From positions 1-16,927 of the forward strand of contig CAMZLC010000117.1 in assembly GCA_947311605.1 (NCBI GenBank): 16,927 nt of DNA, read 5' to 3'. Below the pieces are notes generated by a model, which saw only the letters and a program-made list of their open reading frames with translations, had not been told where the DNA came from and did not search any database. Shown here one piece after another: positions 7,745 to 14,444 of the stretch (positions within the stretch are counted from its first letter, which is position 1; the number at the start of each line of letters is the position of its first letter). Source of the DNA: an uncultured Sulfurovum sp. GTDB lineage: Bacteria; Campylobacterota; Campylobacteria; Campylobacterales; Sulfurovaceae. The translations under genes were made by a program, and so were the position numbers.

Positions 7745-8275
7745 GTGATACTACTGCTCTCCCTCTACTTTGTCGGTGTACTGTGGATATTCATCTACCG
7801 TTATCGCCTGCTGCAGCAGCGCCTCAACCTCGAGATTGACTCTTTGAGCAGACTCTATACGGGGCAGAGCAGCAATGTCTCCAAAATGTCTGTGATCTCT
7901 GCCTATATCAAGCGATCGGGCAGCATTAACAGTGAGATCCTCAGGGCTGCCATCAGCGACACGGTTCGGGTCTCTACCAAAGGACTGACGCTGCTCTCTA
8001 TTGTGGCATCCACCTCCCCTTTTATCGGATTGTTCGGTACCGTAGTAGGGATACTGGAGACTTTTAGTCATCTGGCCACACAGAAGAGTGCCGCTCTTTC
8101 GGTGGTGGCACCTGCCATCTCTGAAGCGTTGATCGCCACCGCAGTAGGCATCTTCGTGGCGATTTTTGCCTATACCTTTCATCTGATACTCAAGCGAAAA
8201 GCCTACGAGCTTAGCTCCGTACTCTCTTCACAGGTCGATGTGATCCTCTCTCAGAGAGGTCAGGAGGCATCCTGA
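7745..8275 (+). CDS. tolQ: TolQ/ExbB-type proton channel protein
   Basis: A MotA/TolQ/ExbB membrane protein which, with TolR, uses the proton gradient to energise TolA. Three membrane helices are visible: the N-terminal one (LLLSLYFVGVLWIFIYR), a second in LLSIVASTSPFIGLFGTVVG, and a third in EALIATAVGIFVAIFAYTF. The last two carry the family signatures. It is called TolQ rather than ExbB because tolB and pal follow in the same cluster. GTG 7745 is the only conventional in-frame start before the conserved region, but it has no ribosome binding site and removes the stretch before the first helix. The true start is probably further upstream (see the entry at 7691). AGGAGG near the 3' end (8262-8267) serves tolR, whose ATG overlaps this TGA by one base. 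Confidence 0.88.
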   Translation: MILLLSLYFVGVLWIFIYRYRLLQQRLNLEIDSLSRLYTGQSSNVSKMSVISAYIKRSGSINSEILRAAISDTVRVSTKGLTLLSIVASTSPFIGLFGTVVGILETFSHLATQKSAALSVVAPAISEALIATAVGIFVAIFAYTFHLILKRKAYELSSVLSSQVDVILSQRGQEAS

Positions 8276-8664
8276 TGATGTTTGGCTGGGACGATGATCC
8301 GGATCTCAACATCACGCCCTTGGTCGATGTGATGCTGGTACTAATGGCGATCCTGATGATCACGGCACCTACGATCAATTATGAGGAGCAAGTGACACTC
8401 CCTCAGGGTACGCGTAGTAAGGTCAAGGACAAAACACCCAGAATCACGATCCGCATGGATAAAAACCAAAAGATCTACCTGGATAAGGATAGCTATACAC
8501 TGAAGGATTTTTCCGACAATTTTATGCTCAAATCCAAAAAGTACAACTTTAAGAGTGATGTCTTTATCCGGGCAGATGAAAATCTGGCATACAGGGATGT
8601 GATGTATCTGCTTAAAGTCGTCAAAGATGTTGGCTTTTCCAGGGTTTCACTGATTACGCAATGA
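8275..8664 (+). CDS. tolR: TolR/ExbD-type biopolymer transport protein
   Basis: A 129-residue inner-membrane protein with one N-terminal membrane helix and a periplasmic domain, partner of TolQ. The signature DLNITPLVDVMLVLMAILMI contains the membrane aspartate (D18) that carries protons in this family. The region after about residue 40 (YEEQVTLPQGTRSK onward) is the periplasmic ExbD fold. AGGAGG at 8262-8267 stands 7 bp before ATG 8275; the next codon is also ATG, so the start could be three bases later. The gene overlaps tolQ by one base and tolA by four (ATGA, 8661-8664), a fully coupled tolQ-tolR-tolA set. It is named TolR from context; by sequence alone ExbD is equally good. Confidence 0.9.
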   Translation: MMFGWDDDPDLNITPLVDVMLVLMAILMITAPTINYEEQVTLPQGTRSKVKDKTPRITIRMDKNQKIYLDKDSYTLKDFSDNFMLKSKKYNFKSDVFIRADENLAYRDVMYLLKVVKDVGFSRVSLITQ

Positions 8665-9380
8665 GAAGGGATAGCTTCAAGGTCATCTCGGGTGGGATCG
8701 CGATCGCTATCTATCTGTGTGTGACGGGTACGGTACTATACTATTTTAATTACCGCTCCAGCAGCGATAAATCCGTGCACTATGTCAAAAAAAACAGTGA
8801 CACGATTGCCGTCTCTCTGGCAGGAGCGAAAACATCCAGCCCTAAAAAAGAGGGAAAGAAAAAGCGCAGCAGTAAAAACTCCAAGAAAAAACCCAAAAAA
8901 GTACGCAATATCAGTAGCCCCACGCCAGCAGCACAAAAAAGCAAAAAGGCAAAAAAACCAGCAAAAAAAATTCAAACCAAAAGCCTCTTCTCTTCAGTAA
9001 AGACGCCTCATAAGCCCTCTCAAAAAAATACATCTAAAGTAAGTAAAAGTAGAGAAAAGTCCGCCTCAGAAAAAGTAGCAGATGCACTTAAAAAACCTCA
9101 TGTAGGTGATAAAGGAAGGGAGAACAGATACTTTGCCTCCGTAGAAGAGAAGCTCAGAGGCTGGCCGGCACAGGCCAACTATGCCGGAGAGACGATCTCA
9201 GTCTGGCTCAAGATCTACCCCAGTGGCTCTTTCGAGTTCAAGGTCAGGCGCCATTCCGCCAACAGTGAATTCAATGAAGCACTGATTGCCTACCTCAAAC
9301 AACTCCAGAGCATAGGTCTAGGCAGACACAGTAACCCTAAACCCTATGTAATAGCAGTAGAGTTCGAAGCGGTAGAGTAG
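8661..9380 (+). CDS. tolA: TolA/TonB-like energy-transducing periplasmic protein
   Basis: A 239-residue protein in the position of TolA, which spans the periplasm and is driven by TolQR. It has a short cytoplasmic N-terminus and one membrane helix at about residues 8-29. A very basic linker spans about 55-150, with runs of Lys, Ser and Pro and many A-tracts in the DNA. A folded C-terminal domain starts near R156 (RYFASVEEKLRGWPAQANYA) and includes VWLKIYPSGSFEFKVRRHS, the beta pattern of TolA/TonB C-termini. The E. coli TolA linker is a long Ala-rich helix; this Lys/Ser linker is shorter and looks more like a disordered TonB linker. Position before tolB-pal supports TolA. The start ATG overlaps the tolR stop. 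Confidence 0.8.
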   Translation: MRRDSFKVISGGIAIAIYLCVTGTVLYYFNYRSSSDKSVHYVKKNSDTIAVSLAGAKTSSPKKEGKKKRSSKNSKKKPKKVRNISSPTPAAQKSKKAKKPAKKIQTKSLFSSVKTPHKPSQKNTSKVSKSREKSASEKVADALKKPHVGDKGRENRYFASVEEKLRGWPAQANYAGETISVWLKIYPSGSFEFKVRRHSANSEFNEALIAYLKQLQSIGLGRHSNPKPYVIAVEFEAVE

Positions 9381-9426
9381 GGAGTGGCGTCTGGTCGACA
9401 GTATTCACACTCCGGTAACCCCATTG

Positions 9427-9435
9427 TGCTATAGT
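9427..9435 (+). promoter_or_regulatory. Upstream extended -10-like element in the tolA-tolB gap
   Basis: TG at 9427-9428 followed by C and TATAGT (9430-9435) matches an extended -10 box. TTCACA at 9404-9409 could be a -35 but the spacing is 20 bp, longer than ideal. It lies about 100 bp before tolB in the 151-bp gap 9381-9531, the largest gap in the window. It could be a second tolB promoter. Confidence 0.25.
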
Positions 9436-9494
9436 ACAGACAGAAACATAGAGAGACGGTACTCATACTATTTAATATTGATTTCAGCACAGCT

Positions 9495-9503
9495 TGCTAT
9501 AAT
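9495..9503 (+). promoter_or_regulatory. Extended -10 promoter for tolB-pal-cpoB
   Basis: TG at 9495-9496, C, then a perfect TATAAT at 9498-9503 forms an extended -10 element 28 bp before the tolB ATG. TTGATT at 9478-9483 is 14 bp away, too close for a normal -35, but extended -10 promoters do not require one, and the region upstream (9470-9483) is AT-rich. It suggests tolB, pal and the TPR gene can be transcribed apart from tolQRA. Confidence 0.5.
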
Positions 9504-9531
9504 AAGCCCAGTAAACTAAATTTGGACAACC

Positions 9532-10764
9532 ATGAAAACACTCTTATTACTCTTACTTCCTTTTTTGCTTCTGGCTGCACCCGATGCCAGACTTAAGATA
9601 TCCAAAGATGTGGATCAGCGAGTCAGTATCGCAGTGATCAATGCGGGCGATCCCACTGTGGTCTCCAAAAAACTGCATGGGATCTTTGTTTCTGACTTGA
9701 AGATTAGCGGACATTTTGTACCGGATAAAACCTACTACAGTGGAAGCTACGATAACACGATTCCTCCTGCTATGCGAGCCAAAGCGTATATTCTCAAATA
9801 CGATTTTGGGAAAAGCACGTCTGGTGCGGTGTTGATGGTGCGACTCCTGAAGGCTGCCAATTCCAAGGTCGTGCTGGAAAAGAAGTATGCGATCCCCGCC
9901 GTGGCAAAATTTCCCTTTATTGCACATAAGGCTACGACTGATCTGAATGATGCACTGGGGTACAGGTCTATTGCCTGGATCAACCGTTATGTAGTATTTG
10001 CTCGCTATACGGGTAGAAAGCAGAGCGAGATCCTGTTGGCTGACTATACCTTTAACTATAGCAAAACAGTGATCCGGGGAGGGCTCAACCTCTTTCCTCA
10101 GTGGGGTGACCCTAAACAGCAGGGTTTCTATTATACCTCTTACGAAACAGGTACGCCTACGATCTTTCACCTCAATATTTATACAGGGAAACGTGAGCAT
10201 ATCGTCTCCTCTCCGGGTATGCTGATCTGCTCGGATGTCAGCAAGAATGGGCACAAGCTGCTCTTGACCATGGCACCGAATTTTCAGCCGGATATCTATG
10301 AATTTGATGTAGCAAGCAGAGAGGCAAAAAGGCTAACGACCTTCAGCGGTATTGATGTCAACGGTAAATACAGCGACAACGAACATGCGATCACTTTTGT
10401 CTCTGACCGTATTGGTCGCCCCAACATCTACAAAAAACAGATAGGCAGCAGTGCCGTCTCACAGCTGATCTTTCACGGCAGGAAAAACAACAGCTGTGAT
10501 ACTTATGGCAATAAGATCGTCTATTCCAGCAAAGAGGGGCCTGCCAAGTTCAATATCTATCTTGCCAACAGCGCAGGGGGCAGTGTCCGACCACTGACCA
10601 GCACAGGAAGTAATCAGTTCCCCCGCTTTGCCCCCGACGGCGACACGGTACTCTATATTAAAAGAGCAAAAGGGGTCAATGCGATCGGATATATCGGACT
10701 GAAAACAAACCAAGCCATGCTTTTTCCCCTAGGAAATCGTAAGATCCAGTCTATTGACTGGTGA
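9532..10764 (+). CDS. tolB: Tol-Pal system beta-propeller protein TolB
   Basis: A 410-residue periplasmic protein with a clear signal peptide (residues 1-15, MKTLLLLLLPFLLLA, cleavage near APDA). The N-terminal alpha/beta domain spans about 20-140. The rest holds repeated beta-propeller blades with TolB signatures such as PQWGDPKQQGFYYTSY, DVSKNGHKLLLTMA, the SDNEHAITFVSDRIGRPNIY blade and NQFPRFAPDGDTVLYI. TolB shuttles between Pal and TolA and helps maintain and constrict the outer membrane at division. The ribosome binding site is weak (GGA at 9524-9526). pal follows after 28 bp. The length is slightly under the E. coli protein, and all blades appear present. Confidence 0.94.
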   Translation: MKTLLLLLLPFLLLAAPDARLKISKDVDQRVSIAVINAGDPTVVSKKLHGIFVSDLKISGHFVPDKTYYSGSYDNTIPPAMRAKAYILKYDFGKSTSGAVLMVRLLKAANSKVVLEKKYAIPAVAKFPFIAHKATTDLNDALGYRSIAWINRYVVFARYTGRKQSEILLADYTFNYSKTVIRGGLNLFPQWGDPKQQGFYYTSYETGTPTIFHLNIYTGKREHIVSSPGMLICSDVSKNGHKLLLTMAPNFQPDIYEFDVASREAKRLTTFSGIDVNGKYSDNEHAITFVSDRIGRPNIYKKQIGSSAVSQLIFHGRKNNSCDTYGNKIVYSSKEGPAKFNIYLANSAGGSVRPLTSTGSNQFPRFAPDGDTVLYIKRAKGVNAIGYIGLKTNQAMLFPLGNRKIQSIDW

Positions 10765-10792
10765 TATTACTACAGCACATAAAAGGAAAACA

Positions 10793-11308
10793 ATGAAAAA
10801 TTCTATCATTCTCGTATCAACACTTGCCGCACTCTTGTCGCTTGGCGGATGTACTCAGCAGGTCGCTTCCCCTAATCCCGATGGTGCCACCATGGTCGCC
10901 TCAGATACCGTGACACTGGACAGTGCTGGCGCCAGTGGCAGCACTGCTGGAGGCAATGGAAGCTATGGATCTGGCAGCACTGCTGGAGGCAATGGAAAAA
11001 ACAGTGTGCATTTTGCCTATGACAGCAATAAACTCAGCCAAAAAGAGAAGCACAAAATATCTAGAGATGCCAGCACACTGAAACGAAAATCTGTGATCAA
11101 GGTCGAGGGAAACAGTGATGAGTTTGGTACTGATGAATATAATTACGCATTGGGACTGAGACGGGCAAAAGCAGTCAAGGATACGATGGTCGCCAAAGGT
11201 GTGCCTGCCAAGAAGATCAAAGTAGTAAGCTATGGAGAGAGCAATCCTGTGTGTCAGGATGGCACCAAAAACTGCTACCAAGAGAACCGTCGTGCAGACT
11301 ATAAGTAG
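10793..11308 (+). CDS. pal: Peptidoglycan-associated outer-membrane lipoprotein Pal
   Basis: A 171-residue lipoprotein that anchors the outer membrane to peptidoglycan. The lipobox LGGC ends at Cys20, after a hydrophobic signal peptide. A Gly/Ser/Ala-rich linker follows (about residues 21-70), and then the OmpA-like domain. That domain opens with VHFAYDSNKLS and contains EGNSDEFGTDEYNYALGLRRA (from E105), the peptidoglycan-binding signature with its conserved Asp and Arg. ATG 10793 is chosen because AAGGA (10783-10787) lies 5 bp before it and because it gives a proper signal peptide; the upstream in-frame TTG at 10754 falls inside tolB. The linker contains a duplicated 36-bp unit (separate entry). 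Two cysteines in PVCQDGTKNCYQ near the C-terminus could form a disulfide. Confidence 0.94.
   Translation: MKNSIILVSTLAALLSLGGCTQQVASPNPDGATMVASDTVTLDSAGASGSTAGGNGSYGSGSTAGGNGKNSVHFAYDSNKLSQKEKHKISRDASTLKRKSVIKVEGNSDEFGTDEYNYALGLRRAKAVKDTMVAKGVPAKKIKVVSYGESNPVCQDGTKNCYQENRRADYK
10936..10997 (+). repeat. 26-bp direct repeat in the Pal linker
   Basis: Two identical 26-bp copies occupy 10936-10961 and 10972-10997, offset by 36 bp, which keeps the frame. They encode GSTAGGNG twice, separated by SYGS, between the lipid anchor and the OmpA-like domain. An exact in-frame duplication in a flexible linker could expand or contract by recombination without breaking the gene. Confidence 0.9.
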
Positions 11309-11318
11309 GAGGCATTAG

Positions 11319-12095
11319 ATGCGACCTCTATTGCTTGTTCTGTGGCTGGGGATGACTATGGTCTGGGCGGAGCCATCGGTTTATGGAAATTCTGGTGCCT
11401 ATGGCTCCGCAAAGCAGAACAAAAATGCAATACTCTCTCTTCAGGAGGAGGTTGCACAGCTTAAGCAAGAAGTGGAGGGGCTCAAGTCTATCGTGGAAGG
11501 ACTCAGCATCACCCTCAATCAGGCACAGCAGAAGGAGGCAAGTTCTGGGAGCAGATCTGATGCCAAACTGCTGCAAGACCTGAGTGCCATGATCGACAGG
11601 ATAAATAGTAACTATGTCTCAAAATCAGCGTTGAAAAAGGCATTAAAAAGCGGCAAGATAGCCACGGGCAGCAACAAGGCAAAGCCAGCATCCAAAGAGC
11701 AACCCCATAAAAAAGAAAAGTCCAAAAGTAGGCTGGAAAAAGCAGACTCTTCCGCACTCTACAGCCGAGGCGTGCGTCTGGTCAAAAAGAAAAAATACAG
11801 TATGGCAAAACTGCGTTTTGATATTTTGCAAAAGAGGGGGTACAAAAAGGCCTCTACACATTTCTATCTGGGTGAGATCGCATACAGAACCAAGCACTAT
11901 GCGGATGCCATCGCCTACTATAAAACCAGTGCTGGTGCCGATGAAAATGCCAATTATATGGATACGCTACTGCTGCATACAGGCATTGCTCTGGAGAAGA
12001 GAGGAGACAAATCTCAGGCCAAGCGATTTTTCCAGGCGATTGTGGATGGGTATCCAGATACCGGCAGTGCCAAGGTCGCCAAGAAACATTTATAG
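11319..12095 (+). CDS. cpoB: Tol-Pal system TPR/coiled-coil periplasmic protein (CpoB/YbgF-like)
   Basis: A 258-residue exported protein, the usual last gene of a Tol-Pal cluster. The signal peptide is residues 1-17 (cleavage near VWA-EPS). A trimerising-type coiled coil spans about 36-66 (ILSLQEEVAQLKQEVEGLKS onward). A Lys/Ser-rich linker spans about 105-140. TPR units run from about 145 to the end, including ASTHFYLGEIAYRTKHYADA and ALEKRGDKSQAKRFFQAIVD. In E. coli CpoB links Tol function to peptidoglycan synthesis at the division site; that role here is inferred from architecture and neighbours. AGGAGG at 11307-11312 overlaps the pal stop, so it is translated with pal. The gap of 115 bp after it holds the metY promoter region. 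Confidence 0.82.
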   Translation: MRPLLLVLWLGMTMVWAEPSVYGNSGAYGSAKQNKNAILSLQEEVAQLKQEVEGLKSIVEGLSITLNQAQQKEASSGSRSDAKLLQDLSAMIDRINSNYVSKSALKKALKSGKIATGSNKAKPASKEQPHKKEKSKSRLEKADSSALYSRGVRLVKKKKYSMAKLRFDILQKRGYKKASTHFYLGEIAYRTKHYADAIAYYKTSAGADENANYMDTLLLHTGIALEKRGDKSQAKRFFQAIVDGYPDTGSAKVAKKHL

Positions 12096-12138
12096 AGGTG
12101 TCCTGCAGGCAGAACCCCTTCCGTAGAAGATCATCTGC

Positions 12139-12168
12139 ACTCTCTTTACATCCCTCTAAAAAGAGAGT
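12139..12168. repeat. 9-bp inverted repeat spanning the metY promoter (operator-like)
   Basis: ACTCTCTTT (12139-12147) and AAAGAGAGT (12160-12168) are perfect inverted copies separated by 12 bp, giving a 21-bp, two-helical-turn offset. The left arm overlaps the -35 box and the right arm ends on the first base of the -10 box, a placement suited to a dimeric repressor. No T-run follows, so a normal intrinsic terminator for the tol genes is unlikely, though the transcript could still fold here. Confidence 0.5.
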
Positions 12169-12173
12169 ATAAT
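12145..12173 (+). promoter_or_regulatory. Strong sigma70-type promoter for metY-cysK
   Basis: TTTACA (12145-12150, one mismatch from TTGACA) and a perfect TATAAT (12168-12173) are separated by exactly 17 bp. Transcription would begin near 12180, about 30 bp before the metY ATG. It is the best promoter-like sequence in the window and marks the change from the Tol-Pal unit to the sulfur genes. Confidence 0.75.
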
Positions 12174-12210
12174 CTCCACTAATAATTTTTTATAAAACCA
12201 AGGATGAGTC

Positions 12211-13476
12211 ATGCAGAAACGAACGATAGCACTTCATGGGGGATATGAGGGCAACGAACAGGGTACGATGGCGGTACCCATCTACCAAACTACCGCCTAT
12301 GAATTTGAGAGTACAGAGCATGCGGCCAACCTATTTGCGCTGAAGGATCTTGGCAATATCTATACGCGCCTGATGAATCCCACCACGGATGTGCTGGAAA
12401 AACGCTTTGCCCAGATGGAAGAGGGTGCGGCAGCGATCGCTACTGCCAGCGGCGCTTCTGCGATCTTTTATGCCTTTGCCAATGTGGCGGAAGCGGGAGA
12501 CAATATCCTCATAGCCAAGCAGGCCTATGGCGGTACGACCACTCTGACCGGACATACGCTCAAACGCTTTGGTATTGAGGCACGCTACTTTGACATTCAT
12601 GATTTGGATGCCATGGAACAGCAGATCGATGCCGATACCAAAATGATCTTTTTTGAGGTGATCCCCAATCCCAGTGTAGAGATGACGGATATGGACAAGA
12701 TTACAGAGATCGCTGCCAGACACAGGGTATTGCTCTGTGCGGACAATACGGTAGCGACACCGATACTCTGTACGCCGCTGACGCTGGGTGCGGATGTGGT
12801 CGTGCATAGTACCAGTAAATATACGACAGGGCAGGGACTGGCACTGGGTGGTATGCTGGTGGAGAGCAGGGAGATACTGGTAAAGCTTGAAAACAATCCA
12901 CGCTATAGCCACTTCACAGAGCCGGATGAGAGCTATCATGGATTGGTCTATACCGAGGTGGGACTGCCGCCTTTTTCTCTAAGAGCCAGACTGGCACTGC
13001 TGCGTGATTTTGGCGCGACACCTAGCCCTTTTAACTCCTGGCTCTTCATACAGGGACTTGAGACACTGGCACTGCGCATGGAGCAGCACTCTCGAAGTGC
13101 CTTGGAAGTGGCGACATTCCTGGAGCAGCACCCCAAAGTCCATAAGGTGAACTATCCCGGATTGCCTAGCAGTCCCGACTACGCACTGAGCCAAAAATAT
13201 TTCACCAAGGGCATGGCAAGTGGTCTGCTGAGTTTTGAACTGGAGAGTAGAGAGGAGGCACAGCGGGTGGCGGATGCATTGAAGCTCTTCAAACTTGTGG
13301 TCAATATAGGTGACAGTAAATCCATCGCTACGCATCCTGCCAGCACGACGCATCAGCAGCTTTCTGAGCAGGAGCTTCTGGGAGCTGGTGCGACAGGAGG
13401 TCTGATCCGCCTGAGTATCGGACTGGAAGATCCTGTCGATCTCATCGAGGATCTGACACAGGCGATAGGATCCTAA
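12211..13476 (+). CDS. metY: O-acetylhomoserine sulfhydrylase (aminocarboxypropyltransferase)
   Basis: A 421-residue PLP enzyme of the Cys/Met-metabolism family. It most likely joins sulfide to O-acetylhomoserine to give homocysteine and acetate, the direct route to methionine. IYTRLMNPTTDVLEKRFAQM supplies the phosphate-binding Tyr-Thr-Arg motif, and ASGASAIFYAF the stacking region. D178 in CADNTVATP contacts the pyridine nitrogen, K203 in HSTSKYTTGQG forms the Schiff base, and HPASTTHQQL is the C-terminal signature. MetY is preferred over cystathionine gamma-synthase (about 380 residues) because of the length and the extra loop at about 225-260 (NPRYSHFTEPDESYHGLVY). AAGGA at 12200-12204 stands 6 bp before ATG 12211. 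It shares a promoter with cysK 41 bp downstream. Methionine gamma-lyase activity cannot be fully excluded from sequence. Confidence 0.88.
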   Translation: MQKRTIALHGGYEGNEQGTMAVPIYQTTAYEFESTEHAANLFALKDLGNIYTRLMNPTTDVLEKRFAQMEEGAAAIATASGASAIFYAFANVAEAGDNILIAKQAYGGTTTLTGHTLKRFGIEARYFDIHDLDAMEQQIDADTKMIFFEVIPNPSVEMTDMDKITEIAARHRVLLCADNTVATPILCTPLTLGADVVVHSTSKYTTGQGLALGGMLVESREILVKLENNPRYSHFTEPDESYHGLVYTEVGLPPFSLRARLALLRDFGATPSPFNSWLFIQGLETLALRMEQHSRSALEVATFLEQHPKVHKVNYPGLPSSPDYALSQKYFTKGMASGLLSFELESREEAQRVADALKLFKLVVNIGDSKSIATHPASTTHQQLSEQELLGAGATGGLIRLSIGLEDPVDLIEDLTQAIGS

Positions 13477-13517
13477 TCTGAGGGATACCGGCCCGACATG
13501 CAAAGGAGAGCACAGAC

Positions 13518-14435
13518 ATGAAGTATGCACAGGATGTGAGAGATCTGATAGGCAATACCCCACTCGTAAGACTGGGGCAAGCCAGCCAAAATGAAGCGAT
13601 CGTTCTGGGAAAATGTGAATTTCTAAACCCTACCCATTCGGTCAAGGACCGTATCGCACAGCACATGATCCAGGATGCACTGCAAAACAACCTGATCAAC
13701 CATGATACCACTATTATAGAACCAACGAGTGGCAATACAGGCATAGGGCTGGCTGCCGTCTGTGCAGCCGAGGGCTTGAAGCTGATCCTGACGATGCCCG
13801 ATTCTATGAGCCTGGAGCGCAGAAAACTCCTAAGTGCCTTGGGTGCAGAACTGGTCTTGACGGAGGCATCACTGGGGATGCAGGGATCGATCGACAAGGC
13901 GGTTGAGATATTCAGCGAGACAGAAAACGCGTATATCCCCCTTCAGTTTGCCAACCGTGCCAATCCTCAGATACACAAGGAGACCACCGCAGAGGAGATA
14001 TGGAGGGATACCAGCGGTAGAATTGATATCTTTGTCGCCTCTGTCGGTACAGGTGGGACGATCACGGGGGTGGGTGAGGTGCTGCAAAAGTATCACCCGG
14101 AGATAGAGATCGTTGCCGTAGAGCCCGCCAAGTCTGCTGTATTGAGTGGCGAAAATGCATCACCGCATGGTATACAAGGGATCGGTGCAGGGTTTGTGCC
14201 GGATGTACTCAATACAGAGGTGTATGGCGAGATCATCCAGGTGACCGATGCGCAGGCCATGCAAACCTCCAGAGACCTGGCAAGAGAGGAGGGGCTGCTG
14301 GTGGGTATCTCCTCTGGTGCCAATGTCTATGCGGCCTCACAACTGGCAGCCAGAGCAGAGCACAGAGGCAAAGTGATCGTGACTATACTCTGTGATACCG
14401 GAGAGCGGTATCTCAGTGCAGGACTGTACGGGTAG
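13518..14435 (+). CDS. cysK: Cysteine synthase (O-acetylserine sulfhydrylase)
   Basis: A 305-residue fold-type II PLP enzyme that makes cysteine from O-acetylserine and sulfide. IGNTPLVRL opens the protein. K43 in NPTHSVKDRIA is the PLP lysine, TSGNTG at 70-75 is the substrate carboxylate loop, and GTGGT at 177-181 binds the PLP phosphate. GISSGANV and the final segment ILCDTGERYLS are the C-terminal signatures. AAAGGAG (13502-13508) precedes ATG 13518 by 9 bp. Placement behind metY gives a two-gene unit for capturing sulfide into both cysteine and homocysteine. CysK and CysM cannot be cleanly separated by eye, so a role with thiosulfate is possible. The gene ends 9 bp from the convergent gene on the other strand. 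Confidence 0.92.
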   Translation: MKYAQDVRDLIGNTPLVRLGQASQNEAIVLGKCEFLNPTHSVKDRIAQHMIQDALQNNLINHDTTIIEPTSGNTGIGLAAVCAAEGLKLILTMPDSMSLERRKLLSALGAELVLTEASLGMQGSIDKAVEIFSETENAYIPLQFANRANPQIHKETTAEEIWRDTSGRIDIFVASVGTGGTITGVGEVLQKYHPEIEIVAVEPAKSAVLSGENASPHGIQGIGAGFVPDVLNTEVYGEIIQVTDAQAMQTSRDLAREEGLLVGISSGANVYAASQLAARAEHRGKVIVTILCDTGERYLSAGLYG

Positions 14436-14444
14436 GGCAGACTC

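Noticed and set aside
8787..8795. A AAA AAC slippery heptamer in tolA, possible programmed -1 frameshift
   Set aside because: No clear stimulatory stem-loop was seen after it, and A-rich Lys codons produce such heptamers by chance.
8782..9000. Lys/Arg-rich frame of 72 codons inside tolA
   Set aside because: It is a frame-shifted shadow of an A-rich linker and has no independent features.
9381..9413. GGAGTG/CACTCC inverted pair after tolA as a terminator
   Set aside because: The stem is only 6 bp with a 21-base loop and no T-run.
10754..10792. TTG start extending pal into tolB
   Set aside because: It would bury the signal peptide; ATG 10793 has a proper ribosome binding site and lipoprotein leader.
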